Source of the DNA: Adiantum capillus-veneris
Taxonomy: Eukaryota > Streptophyta > Polypodiopsida > Polypodiales > Pteridaceae
DNA: 64,000 nucleotides
NCBI GenBank assembly: GCA_014529385.2
Contig: CM043971.1
Span: 83,964,340-84,028,339, forward strand
Direction of reading: 5' to 3'
Of this stretch, positions 22,452 to 35,089 are shown piece by piece. The stretch's first letter is position 1; every line of letters starts with the position of its first letter. Both the position numbers and the translations under genes were made by a program. The notes under the pieces were generated by a model. That model ran no database searches, was not told where the DNA came from, and saw nothing but the letters and a program-made list of their open reading frames with translations.

Positions 22452-23126
22452 TGTTAAGTATGGAGCCTGATTCAACCCTTGTAATTTTTAGTATTAAAAA
22501 CAGACATTTGTAAGGGCCTGGTTATAAGGAGAAGCCATCGTGCATGAAGAAAAATCACTCACCAAAATATTCCTTTTTTGCTGAAAAATTATGATTGGAC
22601 GGACGGCGGTCGAAAAGTGGCCGAAAAACGGTCAACGAGTTGGTTGGTGGCTAGTGGTCGAATTCAATGGCTGGTGGCCATTTCAAGATGGAATTGTCTT
22701 CTCGAGGGTGTCCACACATGGGTGCATGGAGAGTCCAAGTTGGAATTTTCAACACAAGGGTGGCTACACACGGCTACCTATCGTGAGAGAGGGCAGTCCG
22801 TTTGGCCTATGAAAAGAGGCCTCTTGTACACACAAAAGTGAATTGTGAAGCATTCTGGTGCATTGTGAAGTTGATGTGAGGTGGTGAGAGTGAAGCAAGG
22901 TGGGAGCTCCAAAAGGGTATAATCCCTTTGTAATCTACTTCTTGTTTTGAAGTACTAAAGCCATTGAGTGGCCGCTTTCCCATGTACGTAGCCCACATTG
23001 GGTGAACCACGTATATCGTGTGCTCTCTCTCTCTCTCTCTACTTTATAATCTCTCATGTGTGAAAATCTCTCTCCATTTAAGTAAACTAATCAATTATCT
23101 ACTTGGATACATCATATTTCCTAACA
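22452..23126 (+). repeat. 3' LTR of the decayed copia element
   Basis: A 675-bp LTR starts TGTTAAGTATGGAGCC and ends TTTCCTAACA. It is homologous to the reversed LTRs at 38513-39371, 43386-44136 and 36370-37093. It includes a short CT tract (about 23022-23040) at the place where other copies carry long GA/CT arrays. Confidence 0.93.
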
Positions 23127-23699
23127 GTTCCAAGATTTCTAGATTGAAATCATCAAAAAGTCAGACCCTAATGCTGTCGACAAGAATTTGTTGAATACAA
23201 GGGTGAATATGACTAGGAAAATTTAATCTTTTTCTCTTCCAATTGGAGTTTGGTCTAACCCTCTCTCTAGGGACTCCCTACAGAGGATCTTAGCCCAATA
23301 TTATGAGGTTTCTTGTTGGAGGAGTGCATGGAGGCCATTGGGAAGTGGTTGATGATGAGAATTCTACCTGAAAGAGATAGTTGTATGCCAATCCATCTTC
23401 ATAGCTTTTGTAGTTAAGGAGAGTGGTGGGGTCATTGGCAAGAAATAGCATTGGTGCTCCTCATCATTATGTTTGACTAGGTCATGTGTATGTGATCAAT
23501 GGTCCAAATGCATAGGTAGCTCCATTGCTTAATCTTGAAAACTAATATTGGGACAAAAAACCTTATCTCAAGCTCATCAAAAAATTTGGTTCCTATTACC
23601 TAAGATCCCAATTTACTTATTTGGAAGGCTAGCTCGTAGCTTAGTGATGTGGGAAAACTTGGCCCTCCATTGCAATGCATAGAAATAAATCTCGCATTG
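23127..23699. other. non-coding stretch
   Basis: I see no family signature here. By position it could be the continuation of the minus-strand gypsy relic at 23700-24595, cut by the copia LTR, but the translation gives no clear motif. Confidence 0.35.
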
Positions 23700-24595
23700 G
23701 ATCACACACACTAGACATACAACTCCTCCTCTACCCTAGGAACATCAAGCGAAATTTCATAGCAGTCAAAGTCTTTGTTCATTGAAGAAATGCTAGCCTC
23801 AATTGTTTGTATATCTAACATCACAATGTGCATGGCAAGTGGGAAGAAAATAATACAGGTAACTATGAGCATCTTGCCAAAGGTGCAACGAAAAAGGGTG
23901 AATTGAGTGATGATCTCCTCTTTGCAACCGCGAGAAAAACTCCTCTTGGGAATGGGTAGCCAATGGATCTCCATATTGTAGAAGTTAATTGGACCTGTAA
24001 ATGTTTGAACTTGTAATAAAAGTGATCTAATCAACAGTGTTGAAGATGTGTAGATTCCACTAGCCATTTGTGCTTCAAATTATGTCCCTATAGTTAATTC
24101 TTCAATACCTATTCTTGCAGATAATTATAGGGAGATAAAGTTTTGCGTAGAGCCCAAGTCTAAGAAAATAAGATCATCTTGATCTTTGAATTTTCTCATA
24201 GCTTTACATGGTTCATTAGATGCATCGATGGTAGGAACACCATCAAGTCAAAAATCATTTCAACTGAAGGTTGTGACTTCTTATTTCCTGTGCTTTTATA
24301 CGTGGAGGGTCTTTTGTTCTTGGGACTTTTTGGGCAGTCCCACACAATATGATCATGAAGGTCACATTTGTAACACCTTCCTTATGTTTGGTACTGTGCC
24401 ATCTCTTCAAGAGTCAGCCGTCTAGTAGATTTGTTGGCCCCACTATGCTAGTTCACAGTTGTAGGGAATCTTCGATGGAGGATTGAGGATTTGGGTTTTC
24501 TTGTGGGAGGAGTGGTAATGTCAGTGAACACCAGTTCTTGCTTCATAATGTGATTTGCAATCTGTACACAAATAGCAAGAGCTTCTAAAATCACT
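23700..24595 (-). pseudogene. gypsy gag-protease relic
   Basis: On the minus strand, from about 24595, the frame reads LEALAICVQIANHIMKQELV, then TRRLTLEEMAQYQ. A complete CX2CX4HX4C knuckle, CYKCDLHDHIVWDC, follows near 24391-24350. Further on, near 24180-24140, DLIFLDLGSTQNFIS is the protease active site, with the central Ser/Thr of D-S/T-G replaced by Leu. From 24067 down to 23711 a frame continues with INFYNMEIHWLPIPK and similar residues of the protease-RT linker. Stops and one altered catalytic triad show it is dead. It may be the coding part belonging to copy C, which lies immediately upstream on the same strand. Confidence 0.78.
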
Positions 24596-24764
24596 AATTT
24601 TACACATGTTGAATTTTTTTTGAAAAATTTCTAATTTTGGCTAAAAACCCTAATTTTCCAAAATTATTAGAATCAAAATTCGTTTGTGTCAATGCGTAGG
24701 GCTTGTTGTGAGAGGATCAACTTTTTCTTTTGTCACATATCCAAATTCTTTGAGAGATACCCCT
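24596..24764. other. short AT-rich spacer between gag relic and copy C
   Basis: No feature is recognised. If copy C and the gag relic are one element, this is leader sequence plus lost gag N-terminus. Confidence 0.3.
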
Positions 24765-27700
24765 CCCTAGGGGTCTATTCACAAAATATACAATTTACAA
24801 TTTTATACAATTTTCACTATACATCGGAGTTGCGAAAACATTTGCATAGGGAAGGAGTTCTCAGCGCTCGACCAAGCATGGAGTTTAGGCCATGAGCTGG
24901 AATGCATCCAGAGGTACTTAGTGACTAGTGATACCCCTAAATGGGTGTTATGAATGAAAGCGTACTCAAGCAAAAAAAAAAGACATTGTAGAGGGTAATA
25001 TATGTGTACACCGCGTTACGTAAAGAGAGAGAGAGACAATATAGTGGAGGGTGAAATAGAGTGCATAGAGACATGAGAAGATGACAACAGAGAATCTTTA
25101 AATGCCCATCTAAACGGAACAGGCAACCATGTATTAATGCAGTGAAATTTTTTGGGTATACCATAACATCAAAAAAAGAGTTTATGACAAAATAACTGGT
25201 AGAGTACCGGACCGTGTGTAGGGATCAATAGGTCCACCCATCCACTTCCGCTCTACTACAGACAAAGAGTTTCACTTCGTCGAAAGCGATCCAAAACACC
25301 TCCAACCTACCTGAGCGAGACATAGGCTGAGGCCGCTTCACCTCCCTCCATGAACCCGAGCTTTGGAAGGATCCCAAGTACCAGTAGGTGGTAGGGTATG
25401 AAAACCAACCATACCAGTTTAGGCGCCACACCTCTTTGATGCCCAACACCGGGTCTTTAGGAAAAGCCAAGGCAAAATCCTTGACGCGTTAGCCGTGTAG
25501 GTCATTCAAGCCCCGACGCACTAACTGTGTAGATGAGCCTAACAAAAACGAAGAAGACCTAGGCAACACCCTCGATCCAACAAAGACCAGGTCAGTGACT
25601 GTTTAGTCTAAGGCTAAGCGATATAGGTGATCCTAGTCTTGTAGCGATGCTGCCATGAGAAACATAACACATGAGTCCAATCACAATAGCACTTCCCAGA
25701 TGCACAAGAAATCTTTTCCAAACAGTTAGACTGTACAGAGTCTCTACGTAGCCTTACATGTCCGCCATAAACCATCCAAATCACTTCATGATCCAAATCC
25801 AAAAACCATAAACCATAATCCAATCACATCACATGGGCGAGCACTCCACCCAACTTGGGTGAGGCACGACCAATCCTGTATAACCACTTTAGAACATAAC
25901 ATGGCTGTAAAAGCATAACCAAATCCAAAAAAACAAAAATGAGACACACCGTCTTACAACATAGAATATTAACCATAATCCATAAGGTAATCTCAGCCCT
26001 TGACCATGAATCATAATCACATTGAACCAACTACCACACTTGGAGTTTGACACATCCCATGCAATCAATCGGAGTCCATACACATGTGACTCTTAAGACG
26101 TGATTATTTCATGCATAAAAAGAGTCTAACCAAGAACTAATCATGTTATAAAAATCCAATTTTGACCACATCCAGCCATGCAAAGTTGATGCATCACATC
26201 TGTACTTCACCTCCCTGGCACATAGAGCTAGTTTTGACCTAGGAAGGTGGAAAGCAATCACAACCATGCATATGAGGCATCCACATCAATCCATGAGTTC
26301 CTATACATCATATAACAACATTCCATCACCATAAACATGATGCAAAATAGCTCCGACCTTTAGGTCAACCATAAACCATAATTTCACACATATGCAAAAA
26401 ACAAATTTTTGGTATTTTTGAAAGTATGCAAAACATGCAATTGAAATTATTTGGACTCAAACCAATGCATCAATTTCAAATCCATAAAATAGACTTCACT
26501 CTATCACATCGCTTTGACCATATGGTACTTACACAACAAACGGTAACCCGAAAAGAAAGTCACTTTAATCATATCTGCTTATGCGGTTTGGGTTGTCTAA
26601 CCATATACCCTCACATAAGTTTATGGGCATCTAATAATTGAAATCAACTCATCAAAACAAACCATAAATCATACATGAACGTTTTGATTAACTCACGACG
26701 TCATATGGTACCCCCCCCTTGGTAGCACTAGTCCTACGCGTGTAGGTAAAAAACGGTTCTAGAGTGATTAATAACTCGCATTCTTGAAGTGATAATGGAG
26801 ACCTAGATTCATTTATCACCAAGTTTCATCAAGCTTTTCAATTGGTTAAGTGGGTTTACCCATCCGGTGAATCTATATAGTAGTTCTCCAAGGGGCCTGG
26901 AGTCAAAAAAATTGGTTTGTGTAGTGGGAAGCAAACTATTTTTTGACCATATCTCTTAGCTCGTGCGTGTTTTTCACATGACACCTAAGAGAGAAAATGT
27001 TCCAATTGATGTGTTTTATCTCTGGAATGAAGGGTTCGAACTGATTCATAATGTTTGTGATTTATGACCAAAATAGTGTTTCTACCGCCTCTATGATGTG
27101 AAACAAAAAGCATTTTTTATGCATGCACATGACAATAAATGCATCATGATGAAATAATCATGGGGCAACTTTGTATGTACTTGGTTGATCCATACATGTA
27201 GTCGTATGTGAAAAAACAATCACTGAGAGGGTGACTACGTAGAAAAATGACATAGAGAGAGAGATGATGACTATGGAGTTTAGGGTTTCTCCTTATGCTT
27301 TAAAATCGATTAGGGACTGTCGAAGGCTTCTTGCTTTGCCGCAAGAGAGCAGTGATGAGAGCTACGTAGAGGTATCTACCACAAAAGCTTCCGGAGAGTG
27401 CGTACACCGTGAAACGAGAGAGAAGATAATAAGCAAGTAGAGAGAGAGAGAGTATCCTTCTTCTTCTTCTTCTCGAGTGAGAAGAGCTTATGGAGATGGG
27501 GATGAAGAGCTTGCATCACTCCGTATAATAGATACGTATAGTCTTGCCGTAGTGGATGCAACAGATGGCAGCTACGAGATGGATTGAAGGTAAGAGCTTG
27601 AGGGAAAGAGGTTGAGGGAGAGAAGGTAACTTGAACGTCAAGGCAAGAGAGCTTCCGCTTCCGAGAGTATGTGTTTTCAAAGTGAATGGAGAGGGGTCTT

Positions 27701-28315
27701 TATATAGGTTCTCAAGGCCAAAATCACAAGCTAAGAATAGAGTGAAGCAAAGAGAGATAAGTTCACGCACGCTCGCAGCTATATTTTTTTAATTTTTTAA
27801 TTTTTTTTTTTGTGGACATGGATTTTGATGCGCGATTTCGAGTCTCTAAGAAGAAGCTTGGCTTCCAAGAAAAGAGCTCTAAACTAAACTCCTCCTCTCT
27901 CTTTTCTAAAGAGACTCTTTCTTTCCAAAAAACAAGCCTTTGCTTTTGGTGGTCAACTCTCCCACTTACCATTCAATTTTTACAGCAAAATTGACCATCC
28001 AAGCAGTATTTGGCCAACTAATGGAAACCGTAGCTAGAATATGCCACACCGTAATATCCTGACATAATTATGACTTTCCCGTACCGCCCCGACGTTTTTA
28101 CGGTACCGCTTTTTATAAAATATTTTTCGTGAAAAGCTCGTTTAGTCTCGTTTTTGCTCCAAGTGATTATTTTTAATCCGACAGAGACTAAAATTAATAT
28201 TTTTATATTTAGGTCATCATAAAAAACACATTGCTTTTCAAAAACACCAAAAAGCATGAAAAGCTAAAAATAGTAGATTTTTCCAAAACTGAACCAAATG
28301 TCCGTCTAACCTAAA
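24765..28315 (-). repeat. long LTR-like repeat, copy C (minus orientation)
   Basis: This is the longest copy of the family. Its lower part (24765-26720) is the reverse complement of copy A. Its upper part (26700-28315) is colinear with copy B from about 14000 to beyond 15440. The minus strand carries a good TATA box (CTATATAAAG, 27698-27707) followed by a CT-rich leader that contains ACTCTCGGAAGCGGAAGCTC. This supports an LTR promoter firing toward lower coordinates, in line with the gag-protease relic at 23700-24595. LTR ends are not proven; no clear tRNA primer site was found. Confidence 0.72.
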
Positions 28316-28344
28316 AAAACTTAGAAACTATTCTAGATCAGATT

Positions 28345-28570
28345 TTGCGAGGTCCAGTGATCACTAAAGATGAATTTGCAGTTTTAGAAAAGAAGCAAGT
28401 CAAGGAACAAGAAGGGAAAAAGAAGATGGAAGGAGCAAATGCTATCTTTGTAGAAAAACAAGTATATTTAGAAATATTGTCCAAATCTGCAAAGAAATCA
28501 AATCAAGAGTTACAAGAACTCGATTTAGGAATTGAAGAGGAACCAAAGATGGTTAGAATAGGTAAATAGA
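28345..28570 (+). pseudogene. gypsy pre-RT polyprotein fragment
   Basis: An open frame of 74 codons contains a Lys/Glu-rich stretch and ends with ELQELDLGIEEEPKMVRIGK. This acidic leader with an E-E-P-K-x-V-x-I-G ending resembles the segment just before reverse transcriptase in Tat/Athila-like gypsy polyproteins. No reverse transcriptase follows. The fragment is isolated between copy C and a minus-strand integrase end. Confidence 0.5.
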
Positions 28571-28859
28571 GAGGAACTACAATTTCACTGAGAGAGAGGC
28601 ATTAGGGATGCCTGAGATGAGAGGAATAGGAACCTTACTTGCCCTCCTCTTCTATCTATTCAAAGATTCTCAATGTCACTTTCCATTGGGTACCCATTGC
28701 CTGACTACCCTTGGCCTCACATTGTTATCCCCTTAGAAGTGCATTTTCATCCTTGAAAGCAAATGTGGGATATTCATCCTATGGACATTAATGTTTTCCC
28801 AAGTGGAACCTTCTTCAGGTTATGTTTCCATTTAACCAGTGCTTGTTAACGTATGATAA
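28571..28859. other. non-coding stretch
   Basis: No feature is recognised. The part around 28620-28720 (GGAACCTTACTTGCCC, then TTTCCATTGGGTACCC) loosely resembles 34730-34830 and may be a decayed shared repeat. Confidence 0.3.
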
Positions 28860-29170
28860 GCACATAAATAATGATAGTTAAGAATGTGCTCAAGTTCATG
28901 CAACTTGAAATCAAGAAAAATATGTTGATCAACTACATTGTCATCCCTAAGAAAATGTCTACGAGAGTGTGGAGGTAAAGACATCTAGTAGGCTATATAT
29001 CTAATTTTCTTGAGTGTTTTGAATGGTCCACAATATATAGGAGGTAGCTTAGGTGTAGGACCAATTTCTAAACTTTTTAAATGTTCTAGAATAGGTAATA
29101 ATACCTCTTCACCTTTTGTGAAAGTGACATGATGATGTTTCTCATTAACATATGGAATGAGCTGGTTAAT
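28860..29170 (-). pseudogene. gypsy integrase C-terminal relic (GPF module)
   Basis: The minus strand reads GEEVLLPILEHLKSLEIG, then KLPPIYCGPFKTLKKIRYIAY, one stop, MSLPPHSRRHFLRDDNVV. This is the integrase GPY/F module that follows the catalytic core in plant gypsy elements: a K-L-x-P-x-x-x-G-P-F core and a following A-Y-x-x-x-L-P. The catalytic core is not seen upstream at 29171-29640. Confidence 0.72.
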
Positions 29171-29652
29171 TATGACAGCTATTCCAAGTTGGCCAACTAG
29201 AGTTATTTTGGATCAAGTTGAGACTTTAGATATCAAATAAGGAGAAACTGACATCAAATACAAATTCAAACTAAATCATAAACTGGAACTGAACTATATT
29301 TAGATAAGTATCAGAAAACTACAATAGTGTGAGCCAAGTCTTCTTTGAGCTTAATGATTAAAGTTAAAAAAGTAGAAGAGCATCAAGAGCTCCAAGACAC
29401 TAAGCAATGATAGTGATAAAAGTCCCCTAAAATTGAGTAGTGAGCCCTATTGATAATCGTTGAACTAGGCCTTTGAAGGATTGTCCCCTGTATTAGTTAT
29501 TTTAGTAATTGGTCTTGGTAATTACCATCGCAATTGCCCATTTGAATGTTTTTTTGGAGGCTGTTCCCACAATTTACATTTCCTCCCCCTTTTTTTGAAC
29601 TTTGGAATGGTTGCAAAATTTTAGCAGATGCTTATGATCAGTCAAGCAGTAT
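29171..29652. other. non-coding stretch
   Basis: Nothing is recognised beyond AT-rich sequence. Confidence 0.4.
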
Positions 29653-29843
29653 TGTTAGGGTTCAGGCCAAGTGGTCCAACCACCCATCACTGACCCACTA
29701 ACTTATTCTTTGGATATTATAGCAGAATAAGGAGAAGTGATCAATACTTCTCACCAAGAGATACACCAAAAATTGTGTCTCTAGTACACTGCACCATACT
29801 TGCATGCACATGCTCTATGCACACTCACAAGTGGTATCAAAGC
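29653..29843 (+). mobile_element. possible copia 5' LTR end and primer-binding site
   Basis: TGGTATCAAAGC at 29832-29843 matches the plant initiator tRNA-Met primer site (usual form TGGTATCAGAGC) with one change. It lies two bases after a sequence ending CTCACA. A candidate LTR start, TGTTAGGGTTC, lies at 29653, giving an LTR of about 177 bp. A copia gag relic begins 2.1 kb downstream, an unusually long leader that has been inflated by microsatellites and duplications. No second LTR was found, so the LTR limits are tentative. Confidence 0.42.
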
Positions 29844-30284
29844 AGGACTCTCTCTCAACCTGCTTCATTGACACATGCACAAGATTTAAGGTGAGCTAAT
29901 GATTGGAGGTTAGTGTGCAGGTGAATTAAGTAGAGCTCAACAGACTACAAAGATGCACAAGAAAATATTTGCAAAGTAGGTGTGTTGGAATTTGGGATTA
30001 TTAGATAGCATTGGATTCTTTGAATAGTAGCACTAAGTGCAATACAAAACATCATTGGAATTTTGCAAGCAAATGAAGCATTGGAAAATACATTTTCCTA
30101 GTTGTTTGCAACATTTGGAGAATGCAGAAAGGAAAAACTAACACAAGGAAAGAAGCTTTGTTGTGTTTTCAAGTCTTTGTGTAGCGCTACAAAGAGGGAG
30201 AAGGCAACACCTCAAAGAGAAAGAGCAAGGAGATAGAGTGAGAGTAGAGCTCTTGGGTGTATGCAAGCAGCAAGCGTATGTGTA

Positions 30285-30423
<139 letters not shown>

Positions 30424-30524
30424 GCCTTTCTTTGACATTGAAAGAAAGCAGCCAAAGAGAGATTTCTCACTTCCCTCATGGCATATGTAGGAGAACAAGA
30501 GAGAGTCTTGATGGTGTGCTCTTC

Positions 30525-30527
<3 letters not shown>

Positions 30528-30598
<71 letters not shown>

Positions 30599-30725
30599 GC
30601 AAGCATAAAAAAGCGAGAGAAGAGAGAGGGAGGGCTGATTCGGAACACACAAATTAGCCCGGTGTTCTTCCCACATGCACACATACTCTCTTGGCATCAA
30701 CATTGGCGCTCTTGGCATCAGCATC

Positions 30726-30806
<81 letters not shown>

Positions 30807-30952
30807 CAAGCATAAGAAAGCGAGAGAAGATAGAGGGAGGGCTGATTCAACACACACAATTAGCAAGATGTTCTTCCCACATGCACACATACTCTCTTGG
30901 CATCAGCATTGGTGCTCTTGGCATCAACAATGGCTTCAGGCGAGCAATTTTT

Positions 30953-31000
<48 letters not shown>
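30528..31000. repeat. tandem duplication with (CT)n and (CA)n tracts
   Basis: CT tracts at 30528-30596 and 30728-30804 each precede a copy of one unit starting GGCAAGCATAARAAAGCGAGAGAAG (30597 and 30805). The two units are about 208 bp apart. A CA tract at 30954-31000 closes the second copy. The first CT tract, unit, second CT tract, unit order shows the whole CT-plus-unit block was duplicated. Confidence 0.95.
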
Positions 31001-31003
<3 letters not shown>

Positions 31004-31974
31004 GTGTTGTATGCTCTTTGTGGTTAAAAGATCAATTTTGTCTGAGTTTTTGACATACCTATGTTAGCTCACAAATATAGGTGGAGACAGGTTTATAGGT
31101 ATGTGTTTGCTATAGGATTTTCCCTCTTCTTTTCAATGTTTAGAGAACTTGTTACTGCATACCTATTTTGGCACATGTATGGCATCAATGGTTTCATGCT
31201 TTGCTAGTTGGTTATGATCAATAGATTCTTGCTGTAGTGGGAGTTTATGCATTACTTTATGCGTGACTAGCACTTGTGGTGCTACTGTGCTCTATTGAGA
31301 GCGATTTTCACTCCCTACAGGGAGAGGTTAGTTTAGACTTTCTTGCACTCTTTTAGCATCAGTTTGTGCACAAGTCATGCTACACTAGTAGTGACTACCA
31401 TTGCATGTACATTGAGTTGTCTTGTGGAGCCAATATGGCTTAATGTTTTTGGCAATTACCTGGTCGTTTCTGAGACTCAGTCCAACAGATCCCTTTCAGA
31501 GATTGTGGCTAGTCTTTGAGTTTGCATAGACTTTTGTGATGGCTGTTGCATGAGGTTTTTTGAAGCCGATCACTAGGAGATGGGTTATGTATGTGTGGTG
31601 GATTAGGGTAGTGTAGATCCCTTTTGTGGCCTCACCATATGATATTATAGACATGTATAGGTGCTTTGATGTTGAGTTGGTTGTCATTCAATATTTATTT
31701 GAGTAGTTCATGCCACTATATGCCCAATGATTACACTTTGTTGGTTTATGTGCTATTTTTGGTTCTGGTTTGCTTGAGATTTTGATATCCAAATTGAGGA
31801 GACTCTGGCAAATTTTCCCAACAAGTCGTCGATACGTGTTCTTGGCACACTTGATTGTTCACATAGTAATTTTTTTTTGCATATTATCTTGCAGTTTTGC
31901 TCCTATTATAGAATAGACTCTATCAAAATTCTCCGAGAAATTTTGCGATAGGTCTTTTGTTACATTCTCTTGAA

Positions 31975-33030
31975 ATATGACTGCTAGTAGTGCTTCGGAC
32001 AAGGATGAGTAATGCATTGAGAAGTTTGATGTCACAAAATTTGCAATCTAGAAGAAGTGTATGCAGGACCTATTGATCAAGAATGGCTTGATAGAACCAT
32101 TGCGTGAGAGAAAAGAGAATGCATACACTCATGATCAGTGGGAAGATTTGAATGAGCATGCTATGGTGACCATTTGCCTACACCTTGGTGAATCCATTTA
32201 CTTCACAATAATGGATAAAACCAATGCCAAAGATTTATGTATGCCTTATGTGTAGCATGGGATGGAAAAAGTGCCTTGAATAAGGTTTTTCTTGTAAATA
32301 AATGTATGCGCATGGATACGAAAGAAGGAAGTAGTGCTAGCTCTCATTTGCATGAGTTCAACAATGTCTTTTTGTAGCTTACTTTCAAAGGTCTTAACTT
32401 TGATGATGAGATGAAGAACATATCCTAGTATGTCCACTGCCATCATCATGGGATACGTTCAATACAACCATAAGTAACTCAGCACTTGGCACAAAGCTAG
32501 TGTTCAAAAACGTTACTAGCGTGTTGCTCACTGAGGAGATTAGATGTCAATCTCTTGATGCAAGTGGGCATGGTGATGCGTATATGGTTAGTGGAAACCG
32601 TGACAAGACAAGACAGTGTGGTCATAGTCACAATTGTTCTTAGGATCTCAAGAACAACCATATCAAGAGTCGTGGAAGAGACATAAAAAAGGTTGAATGT
32701 CATCACTACCATAAAAAGGGACACATGAAGAAAGAATTTTGTGCATTTTAGTGTGAAAAAGGAAAAGAAACAGCAAAGTCTAACACACCTAAAAGCAATG
32801 TGAAGATAGAAGAACTTAATGTTGTCAAGTCTCTAGCTGTTGAGACTATTTTTTATCTGATAATGCCATCATATGTGTTGATCTTCACCTCAAATTTGAG
32901 TCTTGATGCATACGGTTATCTCTTGATAAGTGTTGTGCCCACAATTTGATAGTGGAATTAGGTGCTAGCTTTCATGTGACTCCTCATTTGGAGTGGTTCT
33001 CCACATATACTGCTACACAATCCATGTTCA
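31975..33030 (+). pseudogene. Ty1/copia gag and protease relic
   Basis: From ATG near 31979 the frames give a copia gag start: EKFDVTKFAI, stop, KKCMQDLLIKNGLIEPL (32047-32100), then WEDLNEHAMVTICLHL (32140-32190). This matches the gag of Tork-type elements. A decayed zinc knuckle reads ECHHYHKKGHMKKEFC near 32695-32742, with the second and last Cys disturbed. The protease site near 32945-32990 reads IVELGASFHVTPHLEW; the usual D-S-G-A is E-L-G-A, so the catalytic Asp is gone. Nothing of pol follows. Confidence 0.78.
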
Positions 33031-35080
33031 TGGTATGGTCATCTTCACCTCAAGAGACATCCACATTTTCCAGGCTTTTGATGGGTTATATTGGGTAGTG
33101 TAATGTGGAATTCATTTTGTGATCATAATGATATAGAGAGAGAGATTAGTTAAGGTTTAAACCTATGCACAAGAGATTAGAATGTAGACACACACACTTG
33201 ATTATTCAACTAGGAAAAATACAAATCTTATTATGTAGGCATAGCACCTAGTGTTTACACTTATTGAAAGGTCACTTGAATCTTCATAAAGGGAATTATG
33301 CCTCTTGACCCTTCTAGTTGGCTCTAGGCATGACTCTTGGGACATCACATGCCCACACATGGGTTGTCACATGATGTTATACACATGGAATCTACATGTA
33401 TAGAAGGAGTTTTTGTGGTGCAACAAAAATTGCACCCCAACAACTTTGCCTTCCGTGATGATAAGCTAGTATTTAGTGCCTTGACTACATCCAAAGTATG
33501 ACAAAAAGGTGAATACCCTCCCATTTACTAAGAAATATTTTGATCGTATCTTTGCTACTATATTCTCTTTACCCCCAAAAGAGTGGTGGTTTTATGTTTT
33601 TTCAATAGTTCATCCATCTCTTTCTAAGTAAGGGATTGCAACATGTCTATATTAGAGCTTGCTTTGGAGTTCCACGAATAGAGTTTTTAGGCTTAGAGAT
33701 AAAAAAACTCTTGGGGGGCTCACATGTTGTGCCCTTGGCTTGTTGGTTCATGAATTGCACAACTAAATAAAAAAATAATGGTGACATGCTCATTTAGATG
33801 CACAAAATTTTCTTCTAGGGTAGTCATACGTGGTTGTAGTGCTCTAAATATTGAATGTCAAGTAATTCAATCTGGTCATCTGTTACATTTTCCATTAGGG
33901 TATTGTCCATGAGGGTATCCTGCAATAGAGGAATTGTGGGTTGAATAGGAAACACATGCTCAACATCAAATGCATGATGCATAATAACACTTGAATCCAT
34001 GGTGCAAGTGCAATTGTCAATTGAGTAATCATATTTCTATTATGTATGAATCAAAATAGCATTACCTTAATGGACTTGGATGTTTGATTTTTGTTGGTAG
34101 AACAAACCTCGCAAGCAAGACTCCAATAATCCCTTTATCGATGGCCTAAAAACCCCCTCTAGTGTTTGACAGCTTTGAAATCCCTTTTGATGATGGCTTT
34201 AAAACTTTGGAAGCCTAATTTGGGGGAAGTATCAGTTTGAAGCATCAAAAGCCTCAAATCTACGAGCTTGCAATTTTGTGAGAGCATCATTTTGACTTTA
34301 TTCCTTCAAGTTTCAAAACTTGTGGCTTCTCTTAGGCAAGAAACGAATAATGCTTGATGCAGAAGTAGATTGTGTCTTGCTATCTTTTCTACACCTTCTA
34401 AGCCCTAGCTTGCCTAGTTCTATGTAGGTCGCCTACGTGCCCAAGGGTCTTGTCCCATGTGTTCCTGATAGACTCCCTCCTCTCCACCACTTGCATGCAT
34501 GCATGCAAGGAGACACCCATAATTCTCCACCCCTAACTAAAATTAGCTCTAATAACTAGCTTTCCTTGTTCGATGCAGGTCACTTGCATGCCTAAGGGGT
34601 TTGTCCCATGCATCCCTGACAAACTCCCTCCTCTCCATCGCTTGCATGCATGTAAGGAGAGACCCAAAAGTCTCCACACCCTGGGTAGAATTAACTCTAA
34701 TAAAAATTTGAGACCGAAGTAATAGGAACCTCACTCTTCCATCCAACCATTCTTTCCTATGTGTATTAGAGAACTCTTGTGTCAGTTCCCATTGGGACAT
34801 TCTCGTAGCCTTTCTACCCTTGGACTCCTAGGATAATATATACCCAAAACATCAAGGCACTATTTTTTAGGGAATAGGATAATCTTTCATGTTGAACATT
34901 AGGCATTATTGTATCTGATTCAAAAATACCATTTACATGGAGGAATAGCAAGGTGGACACTATCGTTGCAAGAGCTTGGCTTTGTTATTGTCACCACACC
35001 TTGAAAGGAACATGCAAAGGGAATTTAGGATCAACTTTTTTATGGTAATTTTTTGCAATCAAATGAATAATCTTTGATTC
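33031..35080. other. non-coding stretch with one tandem duplication
   Basis: I see no coding signature. The only structured part is the duplication at 34406-34710, listed separately. Confidence 0.45.
34406..34710. repeat. imperfect tandem duplication, period about 151 bp
   Basis: Two units start TAGCTTGCCTAGTTCTATG (34406) and TAGCTTTCCTTGTTCGATG (34557). Each contains GACTCCCTCCTCTCC-like sequence, a run of GCATGCATG, and AATTARCTCTAATAA. Copies differ by many substitutions and small indels. Confidence 0.85.
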
Positions 35081-35089
35081 CTCATATGA

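Larger units (their letters stand above)
19530..23126 (+). mobile_element. decayed, 5'-truncated Ty1/copia element
   Basis: This copy is closely related to the near-complete copia at 38513-44136 but lies on the plus strand. It starts inside the integrase core (near 19530) and keeps reverse transcriptase, RNase H, the polypurine tract (about 22433-22451) and a 3' LTR (22452-23126). Gag, protease and the 5' LTR are missing. A 554-bp DNA transposon is inserted at 21261-21814. No right-hand target duplication can be checked because the left end is truncated. Confidence 0.92.

Noticed and set aside
34549-34800. 83-codon minus-strand frame
   Set aside because: It spans the tandem duplication at 34406-34710 and looks like chance coding across a repeat.
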